A DNA stretch of 64,000 nucleotides from Acanthamoeba castellanii str. Neff (lineage: Eukaryota > Discosea > Longamoebia > Acanthamoebidae), in assembly GCF_000313135.1 (NCBI RefSeq), contig NW_004457319.1:85382-149381 (forward strand), in the 5' to 3' direction. Position numbers and translations under genes: made by a program. This document shows positions 29,417 through 40,683 of the stretch, one piece after another (position 1 is the first letter of the stretch; the number at the start of each line of letters is the position of its first letter). The notes beneath the pieces were generated by a model. It was not told the DNA's origin, did not search any database, and saw only the letters and a list, made by a program, of their open reading frames with translations.

Positions 29417-30821
29417 CTAGGCGGAGGCTGGGCCGGTGGTGGTGATGGAGGAAAGAGAGAGGGCGACAATGAGCTTGAGGCGGGCCTGGAGCGGGTTGAG
29501 GTCCTCGTAGCCGGTCACGAGGAAGCCGCGGTCGGTGTACTTGCGGAGGCTGCCCCGATAGTAGAAGTCGTCGTAGTTCTGGCCCAGCGGACACCGCGAC
29601 ACGATCACGATCGCCAACCTACCTCGGTGCACCACCACCAAGAAGGAAACCACATCAGTCAGCGCGTGCGGTGGTGTGTGCGCTGGTGCTTGTGTGCGCG
29701 TGCGACGCACTTGCTGGTCCACTCGGGTGATAGGTGTTCGATGTACGAATCGGGGATCGTGCCCGTGCCCATGCCGCTCAGCACCAGCCCTTTTGCAAAC
29801 ACACTCAGTTGCCCAGCCCGCGGCTGTCGTCGCGCAGGAACAACCACGTACCGTCGAGGGTGCGCAGAAGGTGGTCGGGAATGAGGAAGTCGCCACAGCC
29901 CAGGGTGATGGGCCACACCAGTACCCGGTCCCGCAGGCGCCACGGCTTCTGCTCCTTCGAGGCCGCCGCCACCGCTACGGGGCGGTGCGGGAAGGGCGGG
30001 AGGGCGCGGTGGTAGAGGAGCGGCCGCCCGTTGCGTATCTGGCCCAGCGGACCGGCCGGCAGCGACGAGAAGCTGCCGATCAACTGGGAGTCCAGCTTTT
30101 GAACGTAGCGCGCCGCGTGGATGGCGTCGTTCATCACCACCAGCGTCCCCTGTGTCGTGTTTCGAGTGCTTTCCTCATCAGCAAACCAAACTGCACAAGC
30201 GGGCCATCGCACACACGTACGAGTCCTCGGGCGTGGGGGTCGAGACACACGGCCAGGGCGTCCCGCAGATTGGCGTGGCCGTCGTAGCCCAGCACGTCGT
30301 GCGGCTTCATGGCGCCGGTCACGACGACCGGTCGGCCCAGCGAGTCTGCCGCCGGGTCGATCAGCAGCTCCAACGCAAACGCCACCTCTTCCTGTGGTGC
30401 GTGCGTGCGAGCGTGCGTCGTGCGATTTATGAGTGGTGCGGCGGTTGTAGTGTGTGCGTTGTACCATGCTGTCGGTGCCACAGATGACGAGGAAAGCGCG
30501 GTAGTGGCGGCAGTGCGTCACCACCGCGTCTCGAAGAGCCAGCAGCCCGTCCCACCCCATGTACACCCCGCTACGGGCCACCACGCTCAATACATCCACC
30601 ATGGGCGGCCCACCGCCGGTTGACGTGGCGCCGTCGCCAGCAGGCTCCGCCGAGTCTGCCGGTGTCCACAGGGCGGACATGGAGGCGTGGGCAAGAACCG
30701 GGGCCAGCAGGTCCGAAGCTGGCACTACGACCACCATACGGCCGTCCACCTCTCGCTGGCCGATGGTACCGCCGCACGCAAGCACCAGCACATCCCCCAG
30801 CAGCTCGCCCTTGTCCTCCAT
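29417..30821 (-). CDS. L-asparaginase/glutaminase family protein
   Basis: Hydrolyses L-asparagine to aspartate and ammonia in this family. The first catalytic Thr is in LACGGTIGQ near the N-terminus, the Thr-Asp pair in VICGTDSM (about 30480) and the Lys in NDAIHAARYVQKLDS (about 30090). Also present are GAMKPHDVLGYDGHANLRDA and the C-terminal lobe LVLSGMGTGTIPDSYI and CPLGQNYDDFYYRG. All key positions appear to be kept. Introns interrupt the gene at about 30480-30390, 30185-30150, 29855-29795 and 29710-29625. There is no obvious signal peptide, so it is probably cytosolic (type I-like). Confidence 0.85.
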
Positions 30822-30925
30822 GCCAAATTAATAGGAAAAGAAATAGAAAATGATAAAAGATAATTTTGTTGGAAGGCCCATAACCTGTTGGAAGGTTGAG
30901 AGATGAACGAGGGCTGAGAAGCCAT

Positions 30926-31165
30926 GAAGATGTAAAGGTTTGGAAAGAAGAGTAATGTATTGAGGAGTTTGGAGTTGTACAAGTACAAAATACTGTGAGA
31001 AGAATAGAAGAAAACGAGACTAAAAAGGTAGAGAAATCAAGAAGTGAAGATGTAAAGCTTTGGAAAGAAGAGTAATGTATTGAGGAGTTTGGAGTTGTAC
31101 AAGTACAAAATACTGTGAGAAGAATAGAAGAAAATGAGACTAAAAAGGTAGAGAAATCAAGAAGT
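30926..31165. repeat. Two direct copies of a 120-bp unit
   Basis: Bases 30926-31045 are repeated at 31046-31165 with only a few changes. AT-rich and purine-rich on the plus strand. It lies just upstream of the retroelement remnant and may be its 5' repeat region. Confidence 0.85.
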
Positions 31166-31249
31166 GATCCAACAAATTTCTATCCCTGTTTGTGTGGGTA
31201 TTTAACATGGCTTGTGTGTGGATATCTATGAAGGTGTGACACAGGACAT

Positions 31250-33560
31250 CACTCCAAACAACAAATGGGCAAGAGGACAAGTTTGCACTATTAAAATATA
31301 TACAAAAGGAAAACCCCTGAATATAATAAATATTTACGCCCCAGCACAAGGAAAATAAAATAAAAATGTATTTTATTATAATTTAAGTGACTGGGTAAAA
31401 AAACTATCAGGAGAAATACTGATGGGTGGGGACTGGAACATGACGACAAGACAAAAAGACCAAAAATTAAATAAATATAATCCCACCAAAAATGAACCAC
31501 TACAAAGACTAGAAAAAACCCTCAGACTCACAGATGTGTGGAAAAGACTTAAATAACCTGTGGGGAAAAAAAACGCAGAGCGTGAAGCTAGGCATAGAAT
31601 GGGGGATAAATGGAGAAATGAGAATGATAACTGAACCAGAAGAAATCAAAGAATATGTATGAACCACATGGGAAGGTCACTTCCAACACCATGAACTACC
31701 AATGGGGGAACCCCCCAGACACATGGATAGGAGAAGCAAAATGAATTGAAGGAGACATGTTGATGCTCATGGCTAAGACTAAAATAAAAGAAATTAAAGA
31801 CACATTACAAAGAATATCAAACAGGAAAGCACCTGGCCCAACAGGGGAAAGATCCATGCTTAGCATAAGAGGGATTACAGATGGAGAGGGAAAGGGTTAC
31901 CAACCACCCAACACATCATAGTGCTACTACATCAAGAGGAACTAGAGATGGTAGCTGAATCAACAGAAGACAAGGAACTTGTGAGTAACCTCGCACCCCT
32001 CCCAGAGGAATCTGAAAATGAAATGGAGGAGAAGATGAGAGCAGCATGTATGAATGCTTGATGTGTCCTAACTGATCCACGCCTGAGCGCCCTATGGAAT
32101 AGAATAAGAAGCCAATCACAAGAAATGAGCACAACAGGCAATAGTGTAGAGGAAACCCTTGGGCAACTGCCTCTGGACCTTACCACACTGACCAGAGAAA
32201 AGATGATGTTACCAAAAAGCTGTGTCCTGAGAAAATCTGTAGGCAATTGGAAGACACAAACAAACATGTTACCAAGTCTGGGGGATACACTAACAAAAGG
32301 AACGATGAGATAATACTATGGATGGACAGCTCAAAGACTAAAGCAGGGAAAGCAGGATATGGCATATACTGTGCAAAAAACAGCCACCTCAACACTAAAG
32401 CATGTACTGTGGGGGACCAAACGTCAGACAACACAGAACTTCAGGCCATGTTGAAAGCAGTGGAGCTGAGTAGCATGCTACTGAAGGTACACATTGTAAC
32501 AGACAATGAGTTGGTGAGCACCCTGATGAACAAGCTAGTCCTCAACCTGCAAAGGAGAAGTATATGCACAAAAAGATCAGTGGAACAAAGGATTCATGAA
32601 GAACTGATGAAGCAAAATCTAAAAGGATACACCACAAAATGCATGCACATCTACAGCCACATCACAAAGAAAAAGATAACAAGGAAAGGAGACATTAGAT
32701 GGAACAAGAAACTACAAAAAATGGAAGAATGGGGAGACCTGTTCAAGACAGCAGTCCTGGTGAAGGGACATCCTTACCTGACACAGAACCATACAAGAGA
32801 CTCAGCAATGAAGAGATGGACATCAGAATCTATGGAAAAGGCCAATGGATAGACTCAAGCATGAGGAAATTTATTAAAAACAAAATACAAAAGAAATACA
32901 AGAAAGGGATTAAAACAAACATAGTAGACAACAAAAGATGAAGTCGCATGGAAGATCACAAATCACATCACCCATCGCCTGAAATACAAATCAGCAAATG
33001 ACATAAATCTGGTACACAAATTAAGACTGAAAAGAAGCCAAATAGGACACCACAGATGGAGGATGAGGAATAGAGACATACCAAGAGAAGCAGCAATAGA
33101 AAACGAAGAGGCACTCTGCATGACGTGCAAGGATTTGGGGAAAGACAAAATCAAAGACATGGCACACCTACTCAGAGAATGCAAAAATACAAAAGAAATT
33201 AGAGAGAAATTTATCTAAACAAAATAGACACACTCTTTGAAGGACTAATGAGTGAAACAATATCAATAAAGACATGGATGGGAGACAATAGCCACTGAAA
33301 GGCAGCCATCCTCCTAGGACTACTCCCAAAGGAGTGGGTGGTTAAAGAGTTAGTAAAACCATAACAAGGGAAAAACAGACAACACTAACAATACTCACAA
33401 CACTAACTGACACCATCACTTTGGTCACACCTTCTTAGCATGTGAAGGGACTGGCCTGGCAATGACACTGACAACTCTTGCACTACCCCTGGAGACTCAG
33501 GCACCTCAGAAAACCAACTACTGAAAGTGCCTGAGGGCTCTGACTGCAGCCCCATGGGGC
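31250..33560 (+). mobile_element. Decayed non-LTR (LINE-like) retrotransposon
   Basis: Pieces of a LINE-type protein appear in order on the plus strand, broken by stops and frame changes. There is an endonuclease core INIYAPAQGK (about 31325) and GEILMGGDWNMTTRQKD (about 31410), then a linker ITEPEEIKEYV (about 31630). The pre-RT motif RKAPGPTG lies near 31825. An intact RNase H-like stretch follows (32290-32800), then a CMTCKDL / HLLRECK zinc-binding motif (about 33115-33190). Only about 450 bp separate the pre-RT motif from RNase H, so most of the reverse transcriptase is deleted. GC is much lower than in neighbours and CpG is rare. The ends are approximate; no poly-A tail or target-site duplication was identified. 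Confidence 0.75.
32247..32852 (+). pseudogene. RNase H domain of the retroelement, longest surviving open frame
   Basis: A 201-residue open frame with the RNase H acid residues: Asp in ILWMDSSKTKAGKAGYGIY, Glu in DNTELQAMLKAVEL, Asp in VTDNELVSTLMN and a His in MHIYSHITKK. It starts inside the element and has no promoter, so it is treated as a remnant of a longer polyprotein. Confidence 0.7.
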
Positions 33561-34004
33561 TTGTGCACAAGTGTCTCTTGTATAATTTGTTGTGATACAG
33601 GAGCAATATTGATTATGAACTTGTTTGCCACAAACTTATTTATCTGTGATGTGTCACAAAACACTATCACAGAAAACAATCAGAATATCAATATAATTCC
33701 TCCACCCCGCATGGCCTTTGTCAGGTGAGAACCTACCTTTGCGGAAATTAGAAAGGAAACTAAAAGGGAATGCTCGGAAAACTAGAACAAAACCCGCGTT
33801 TCTGCAATAGCTGTCGAAAAGAGACGCACCCAAAAAGCATTTTACGTGCTTACTCTTTAGCGGCAGCCACCTGGTTTCGTACGCTATGAGCGCGACGCGA
33901 AAGAGCACACCCGGACAGAATAGTGTTTCGGCCCCACTGAAGTGAACAAGAACCGTTTTCCCACCACTGTCACTTCTTGACGATACGGGAAGGAAGAGAG
34001 GGCG
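33561..34004. other. AT-rich flank between the retroelement and the palindrome arm; no gene seen
   Basis: No coding signal supported on either strand. CpG dinucleotides reappear from about 33700, suggesting the end of the inserted DNA. Confidence 0.5.
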
Positions 34005-34076
34005 GGTGTGTTGTTATAAATACTATCTGATGCATTACGAATATCAATATGCGTTTACAATCCCGCGCAAGGCTAT

Positions 34077-34682
34077 TTAGTCGCGGACGTAGAAGGTGCC
34101 CTTGACCTCCATGATGTCACCGATGGGCGTGCCGTTGTCAGCGCACACGACCTGGCCGTTGGCACCGGCAGTGCCCTGGCGGTACTTGGGCTCGGTGGCG
34201 TACTGGCAAGTGAGGCCGTTGAAGCCGCTGATCTGGAGGATGGTGCGGGGCGGGAAGGGGAACGGGTTGGTTGCGGTGGGCGCGCCCCAGAGCTCGGTCT
34301 GGACCTGGTTCACGACGGGGCGGATGGAGACCATGTCGACGACGTAGACCACCACTTCGGCGCAGTCCTGGGCGGTGGCGCCAGCAGACGCGGCGTTGAA
34401 GAGCATGTTGACGAAGGCCTGCTTGACGCGGGCGTAGACGCCGTTGGCGAGCGAGACCTGCGTGTTGTTGTTCGGGTTGATGCCGCGCATGCCGGCGACG
34501 TGGATGGGCACGCAGTGCTTGTTCTTGATGTTGGCCTGGATGGACCAGGTGCCCGTGGTGCCGATGGCGCCGGGCGGGTTGTTGTACTCGACGCACTCGC
34601 TGGCCCCGTTGTCATTACTGGCCTTGCAGGCCAGGGCGGCGAGCAGCACGAAGGCCAGAACGAAGATGAGAATGCTCTTCAT
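34077..34682 (-). CDS. Secreted RidA/YjgF-like protein, copy A
   Basis: Single-exon gene, 201 residues. The signal peptide is MKSILIFVLAFVLLAALAC. The mature part resembles the Rid (YjgF/YER057c/UK114) fold: a HVAGMRGINPN strand where Rid proteins have their SGQ loop, helix VKQAFVNMLFNAASAG, the strand EVVVYVVDM, NQVQTELWG, the conserved Arg in PPRTILQISG, and the final strand MEVKGTFYVRD. Compared with bacterial RidA there is an insert of about 25 residues with Cys before the last strand. RidA deaminates reactive enamines in cytoplasm; secretion would be unusual, so function may differ. Family call is by motif order. It is divergent from the kinase gene, 519 bp between starts. Confidence 0.7.
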   Translation of the reverse strand: MKSILIFVLAFVLLAALACKASNDNGASECVEYNNPPGAIGTTGTWSIQANIKNKHCVPIHVAGMRGINPNNNTQVSLANGVYARVKQAFVNMLFNAASAGATAQDCAEVVVYVVDMVSIRPVVNQVQTELWGAPTATNPFPFPPRTILQISGFNGLTCQYATEPKYRQGTAGANGQVVCADNGTPIGDIMEVKGTFYVRD

Positions 34683-35201
34683 GGCGGTGGTAGTGATTAT
34701 AGTAGAGGGTTGGTAGTAGTGGTAGGTCGAGTAGGTTGGTACAGTGAAGATTTGCGATGCTGAGCCTTTTTAACGGAGTGGCAGTCAGTTACCAGGGTCT
34801 TGGCGCGCAGGTTGCAGAGGCCAACACACCAATGCCAACACTCCGACATCCAGGACCAATGAACGCACTGGTCGGGCATGCAGCGCGAATCTATTTAGGG
34901 GCAGAAGGAAAAATTTGGCCGTTACAGGGGCTGGTTACCGCGTTGCATCGGAACAGCTTACCTGTTTTCGCGAACACGTGACAAGTGCGGTCAACCTCCG
35001 CTTCCTTTCCCGCAACACAGCGCTTGCCATTCTCTGACAAAAGGTAGTCTTCTCCTCCAAAAAGGAAAGTGCTGTTTTTGGCATTTCTCCGAGCTAGCTC
35101 CCGACTTTACTCTTTCTCTTGACTTTTTGATCCTGTCGATGTCCGCCCTCTTGCCTGACGTTAGTAACTGATAAGAACAAAGTGTCAGGCGGGTGACGAA
35201 G
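34683..35201. promoter_or_regulatory. Divergent promoter region of palindrome copy A
   Basis: A TATA-like TTAAAAAGG (minus strand, 34765-34773) lies about 85 bp upstream of the RidA-like start. CCAATGAACGCACTGGT (34856-34872) and a GGTTGCAGAGGC element (about 34810) are also found in copy B, while the sequence between them differs. That points to selected regulatory sites. Confidence 0.6.
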
Positions 35202-38200
35202 ATGGCGCCTTCCCTTCCCTCACCCTCCTCGTGGTGGACGTCTGCGTTGGCCGTGGTGGCGCTAGCGCTGTTGGTTACGCTGTCGGGCGGGCCCCGGGGC
35301 TGCGCGGCCAACAACATCTACGGCTCCGGGGCCATCAACGTGCAGGAGGTGTTCGCCAGTCTCACCAAGCTGTACCGCTACGACCGCGACCGCGTGTTGA
35401 TCACCTTCCAGACCTCCACCATCCCCCAAGCCCTGGCCAAGTACACCGCGGGCGAGCTCGACTTCTTCATCTCCGACGTGGGCCTCAGCGCGGCCCAGCT
35501 GAGCCCCTTCAACGGCATCCAAATACCCATGATGGGCACCCCGCTCGTCGTCGCCTTCAACCTGCCCGGCTTCGGGGTGGGCGACAACCTCGTCATGGAC
35601 CGCGAGACCTTGGCTCGCATTTGGTACGAGTTCAACCCCCCCCCAAACATTGACTCACTTCTTCATCGGTTGAACGAACCGATTGCTTACAAGGATTTTA
35701 ATCCGTGGCGATTAACTTGGGTCCGCGGACAGGAAGGGCGACATTCGTCAGTGGGACCACGAGGACATCGCGCAGTGGAACGAGGAGGTAACGCTGCCCT
35801 CGCTCAATATCTCGATGACCTACTGGAGCCCGTCGACCAGCGCCCTGGGCTACACGGCTGTCTTCAAGACCGCGCTCTCGCGCTTCTCACCAGACTTCAA
35901 GACCGCTCTGGCCACGGCGAACAACGCGCTGGAGCAAATGACGCCGTCGCTGGGTCCCAACAAGTGGGCCTTCGCCGGCGACCCCTTCGAGACCGGCGAC
36001 AAGAGGATCAACCTGACCGCGGCCACGCCCGGCATGATGACCTACATGGAGCGCCAGAAGGCCGACGCGATGGGCCTGCCCTACATCCGCCTGATCAACC
36101 GGGCCGGCAAGACCGTGGACGGGTCGCCGGCGGCGGTGCAGGCCGCCATGGACCAGTTCAGCGACCTGATCAACAACGGCACGCTCGTGATCGACGTGGT
36201 GGACTCGAACGGGACCGACGCGTGGCCGATGAGCTACATCAGCTACTTGACCCTGTCCAAGACCATCAGCCCGACCACCGGCGGGTGCTCGCGCGCGAGC
36301 AACATGCTGCTGTTCCTCAGCTGGACGCAGTTCAACGAGGCCGTGGCCGACGTGTTCGTCGAGAACCAGTTCGCGCCGCTCACCAACCCCTACCGGCGGC
36401 GGCTCATCAACGAGCTCTACACCATCACCTGCCAGGGCACGCCGGTGCTCACCACGCCCGTGCTGCTGGGCATCGGCGAGGAGATCGACCTCATGGGCGA
36501 CTGGACCCAGGAGTTCCAGACCGAGTCCTTCGCCATCAAACACTTCGAGGCCACCAGCGCCCACGCCATCGAGCAGATGCGCCTCGGCGATACCGACTAC
36601 GCCGTCTCCTACACCTGGTCTCCCACGGCCGTCGATGTCACTCCCACCTCCAAACGCGACGTCGAGGACAGCGACATTCTTGGCATTCCTGCGGTGGCCT
36701 ACGCGCTGGTGCCGGCCTACTTTGTGTCGAGCCTGTCTTCGCAGCCGAGCCTGATCATGACAATCGACGTGCTCGCCTCGGTGTTCGCCGGCCTTGTGAC
36801 GCAGTGGAACGACACGACCATCGCCGCGCTCAACCCGTCGGTAGCTGCCCATCTGCCCAACCGCGCCATCCGCCTGGTTGTGGGCTGCGACCAGACGTTG
36901 ACCATCGAGTCCATGCTGACGCAGGCCTTCGCTGGGCTGGCCAACGGTGCCGCGGCCATTGCGGGCTATCGGGCCGTGGCCTGCACCAGCGACCCGGTGG
37001 CCGCCATCAGCGCGGCCGACTACTCGCTGGGCGTGTGGTTCTCGACCCAGGTCATCACGCAGGTGCGCAACGTCAAGGCCGCCTCGCTGGTCAACCCGGC
37101 CAACACAGTTGTGTCGGCCAACCAGACCTGCATCCTGGCCGCTGTCATGGACTTCTCCGCCGACGCCACCGCGCTCCACCTGGTCAACGGCCCGGGCCGG
37201 CTGAGCTGGCCGCTGGTGGGGTACGCCGTGCTCACCATCTACGCCCAGGCGCCCGGCGACTACTCGACGGCCCAGGGCCTGCTCGACTGGGTGTACTGGA
37301 CGCAGACTTCGACCCAGGCGTCCACCGTGGCCAACAACTACAACCTCGCCGTGCCGGGGCAGGTGCCTGAGGTGCGCCATCGAACGGTCACCATGCTGGC
37401 CATGGTCCAGTCGACATCGACCGGGGCCTACGTGTTCTCGCTGCAGGCCTGTGTCATCAACGGCACGATCTGCTCCGACCGCGGCAGCTGCGTTGGCGGC
37501 GAGTGCTCGTGCGCGGCCGGCTGGATCGGCGACCACTGCCAGTTCGCGCAGTCGGCCGCCGGCTCGTCCTCATCGGACGTGCTCGCGCCGGTCCTGGGCT
37601 CAGTGCTGCCCGCCATCGCGCTGCTGGTGATCGCCGTCGTGATAATCGCGGTGCTGCTGGTGACCATGCGCCGGCGCAAGATCCATGATGACTGGGAGAT
37701 CGCCTACGAGGAGCTCGATGTCGGTGACATGCTCGGCCGCGGAGGGTACGGCGAGGTCTACAAGGCCAAGTGGAAGGGCTCCGAGGTCGCCGTCAAGGTC
37801 ATGGGCGCCGGCACCATCAGCAAGGATGGCCGCGAGAGGGTTCGTACCTAACATCGTCATTCCACTGACTTTAGAGGCTTTTTGTGCGATACAAACCTCA
37901 CGTCGTTTCTTTCTGGTCTTTTAGTTCGTAAACGAGGCCAGGATCATGAGCCACCTGAGGCACCCTAACGTGGTGTTGTTCATGGCGGCGTCGACGAAGC
38001 CACCCAAGATGTGCATCGTCATGGAGTACATGGCCCTCGGCTCCCTCTACGAAGTACGTACACCCACCCCGCACAGCACGCGCATTCGTGTCCGAGAACT
38101 TTGTTCTGACGGCGCGTTGTGTCGTTCACACAGCTGCTGCACAACGAGCTCATTCCGGAAATTCCGCTCGTCTTGAAGGTCAAGATGATCCACCAGGCGG

Positions 38201-40519
38201 CCAAGGGCATGCACTTCCTCCACTCGTCGGGCATTGCGCACCGCGACCTCAAGTCCCTCAACCTCCTGCTCGACAACAAGTGGAACCTCAAGGTGTCCGA
38301 CTTTGGCCTCACCAGCTTCAAGGAGTCGCTCGGCAAGGGCCGCGGCGGCAACGACAGCGCAACGGTCGAGGGCAGCGTGCCGTGGATGGCGCCCGAGGTG
38401 CTCGAGGAGGCCAACGAGGTGAGCCACGAGCTGGCTGACCTCTACAGCTACGGCATCATCATGTGGGAGGTGCTGACCCGCAGCCAGCCCTACGCCGGCC
38501 TCGCCCCGGCGGCCATCGCAGTCGGCGTGATCCGCAGCGACCTCCGGCCCAAGCTGCCCCACGACCTGGTCGAAACCGAGGCCGGTTACGTGGAGCTCAT
38601 GCAGGCCTGCTGGAGCCGCGACCCGACCATGCGTCCGTCGTTCGACCACATCATGTCCCAGCTCAAGACCCTGATCGAGCTGTCCAGAGGCGGCTCGACC
38701 CACATCAGCGGCACCACCAGCAGCAGTAGCAGCAGCCTGCCGGTGGTCAGGCGCGGCCCCGGCCAGGCCCTGATGCGCGACGGTAGCAGCGTATCGGGCA
38801 GCAGCAACGCCTCGAACGAGCACCGCTCCGGTGGCGGTTCAAGCTCCGGCGGACGGCCCGACGTGGTGGCCCGTCACAGCGTCGCACCGCGGCGCGACGT
38901 CACCTTCGTGGTGTGCGACCTAGCCCGGTGCAACGAGTCGTGGCAGAGCAACCCCGCGGGCACGGCCAAGGCGGTCACCCGCTACGGCCGCCTGGTGCGC
39001 AAGCTGGTGACGCCCAGCGAGGCCGACGAGGCCCGCCACGCCAAGCACGCCGGCGGCTACGTGTTCTCGCGGTCGAGCCTGCACAGCGGTGGCACATACC
39101 TGGTGGCCTTCGGCAGCCCGCTGCGCGCGGCCTCCTTCGCGCTCGAACTCCAACAGGCCGTGCGCGATAGCAAGTGGCCCAAGGACGTGCCCCGGCTCAA
39201 CTCGCGCGTCGCAGTGCACCACCGGCCCGGCCCGTGCCGCGCGCCCGTGGACGACCTGACACGGACCGGCTACGAGCCAGCACAGTACAAGGAGGCCTGC
39301 GAGCTCAACCTCCGGTGCCCGCCGGGGCGAGTTGCCTGCTCGCCCGACTTCCGGGCAGTAGTGCTGGCGCTCCTTGATGAGCAGCCGTCGGCCCAGTCTC
39401 CCCGCCATGGGCGGCGAACGACTCCCAGGAAGAACACGTACCAGCTCAACGGCGCTCAGTTCACGTTCAGTTGGCGCGGCGATGACGCCTACAGCCTAGA
39501 GTCGGGCGATGACACCGCCAGCAACCACAGCGGCAGCCACAATGGCGACGACGACGATGACAACGACGGCGAGGTGTGGGACGAGCGGTTGGACCAAGGC
39601 ATGGGCCTGTGCTCGTCGAACTGGTGCCCGTGGATCATCGACCGGCGCAAGATCACGACGGGCGTCGAGGTCGGCCGGGGCAACTACGGCCAGGTGAGCG
39701 AGGGCACCTACGACGGCCGCCGCGTGGCGGTCAAGCAGCTCTACAAAGGCCGACTGGACGACGCGGCCATGGTCAAGATGCGCAAGGAGGCCGCCCTGCT
39801 GAGCGACATCGACCACCCGCACGTGGTCAAGCTGATCGGCCTCTCGATCACCGACGGCGGCAGCCCGATGCTGGTGATGGAGCTCATGCCGCGCGGCAGC
39901 CTGCGCGACCTCCTGAGTAACCGCTCGGTCAAGCTGACTTGGAGCCGTCGCCTGAGAATGCTGCGCGATGCCGCGCTCGGTATCGCGCACCTGCATGAGC
40001 GCGGCGTGCTGCACCGGGACATCAAGTCGTCCAACCTGCTTGTGGACGACGACTGGAGCGTGAAGGTGGGTGACTTCGGCTTCGCCACAGCCAAGCAGGA
40101 CAACGGCACCATGACCCGGTGCGGCACGCCCTGCTGGACCGCGCCAGAGATCATCAGCGACAGCCTCAAGCACAGCGAGAAGGCCGACGTTTACAGGTTC
40201 GGACTTGAAAACCTGCCTTTCGTCTTTTTTCTGGCGCACCAGTTCGGAGCTGAGAAAACTAACACTCACTCTCACCGTGAACAGTTTCTCGATCGTCATG
40301 TGGGAAGTGCTCACGAGGGAGACGCCCTATCACAACAAGAACATGACCACGGTGGCGATGGACGTCATCAGCGGCGAGCGGCCGCCGGTGCCAGCCGACT
40401 GCCCCAAGACCTACGCTGACCTCATGGAGCGCGCGTGGAACGGCAAACCCAGCAAGCGGCCCGATATGGAGGAGATCATCATGTTCCTCAACGCCGAAGC
40501 TGGTGGCGTCGATGCGTGA
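35202..40519 (+). CDS. Receptor dual kinase, palindrome copy A (PstS-like x2, EGF-like, TM, TKL kinase, degenerate cyclase domain, TKL kinase)
   Basis: About 1,650 residues. Starts MAPSLPSPSSWWTSALAVVA (signal peptide); an ATG three codons upstream is not conserved in copy B. Two PstS-like regions: the first (INVQEVFASLTKLYR, ELDFFISDVGLSAA, WDHEDIAQWN) and the second with VLASVFAGLVTQWND. An EGF-like module (CSCAAGWIGDHC) and TM (near 37630) follow. Kinase 1 (37700-38680) has GRGGYGEV, AVKVM, HRDLKSLN and DFGL. A cyclase-homology region (38890-39400) keeps VTFVVCDLARCNESW, but the Asn/Arg site is not recognisable. Kinase 2 (39640-40510) has GRGNYGQV, HRDIKSSN and DFGFATAKQDNG. Introns: 35624-35732, about 37842-37924, 38053-38133 and 40198-40285. 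Outer part probably senses a small anion or peptide; the inner part signals through TKL kinases. Ligand is unknown. Confidence 0.9.
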
Positions 40520-40683
40520 AGTGCTACTCGCCTCTTCTTCTTCTTCTTCTTCATGCTTGTGCCGCGGTGGCGTCGCCTTCATGACGTAAGACTTCAAAAT
40601 CAAATGTAATTCTCTAAAAATTGGCTTAAAATGAAAAAAACGAATTTCTTTTTATTTGTTATTGTTTCTTTTTGTTAAATAAG

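Larger units (their letters stand above)
34005..40537. repeat. Left arm of a large inverted duplication
   Basis: This block carries a secreted RidA-like gene (minus) and a receptor dual kinase gene (plus). The same two genes occur in mirror order at 43643-50198. Homology runs from about 85 bp past the RidA-like stop codon to about 20 bp past the kinase stop codon. Proteins are nearly identical; introns and intergenic DNA are clearly less so. Confidence 0.92.

Noticed and set aside
35887..37536. 549-codon antisense frame in the first receptor copy (also present in the second)
   Set aside because: Its presence in both copies follows from the near-identical sense exons, and it shows no domain.
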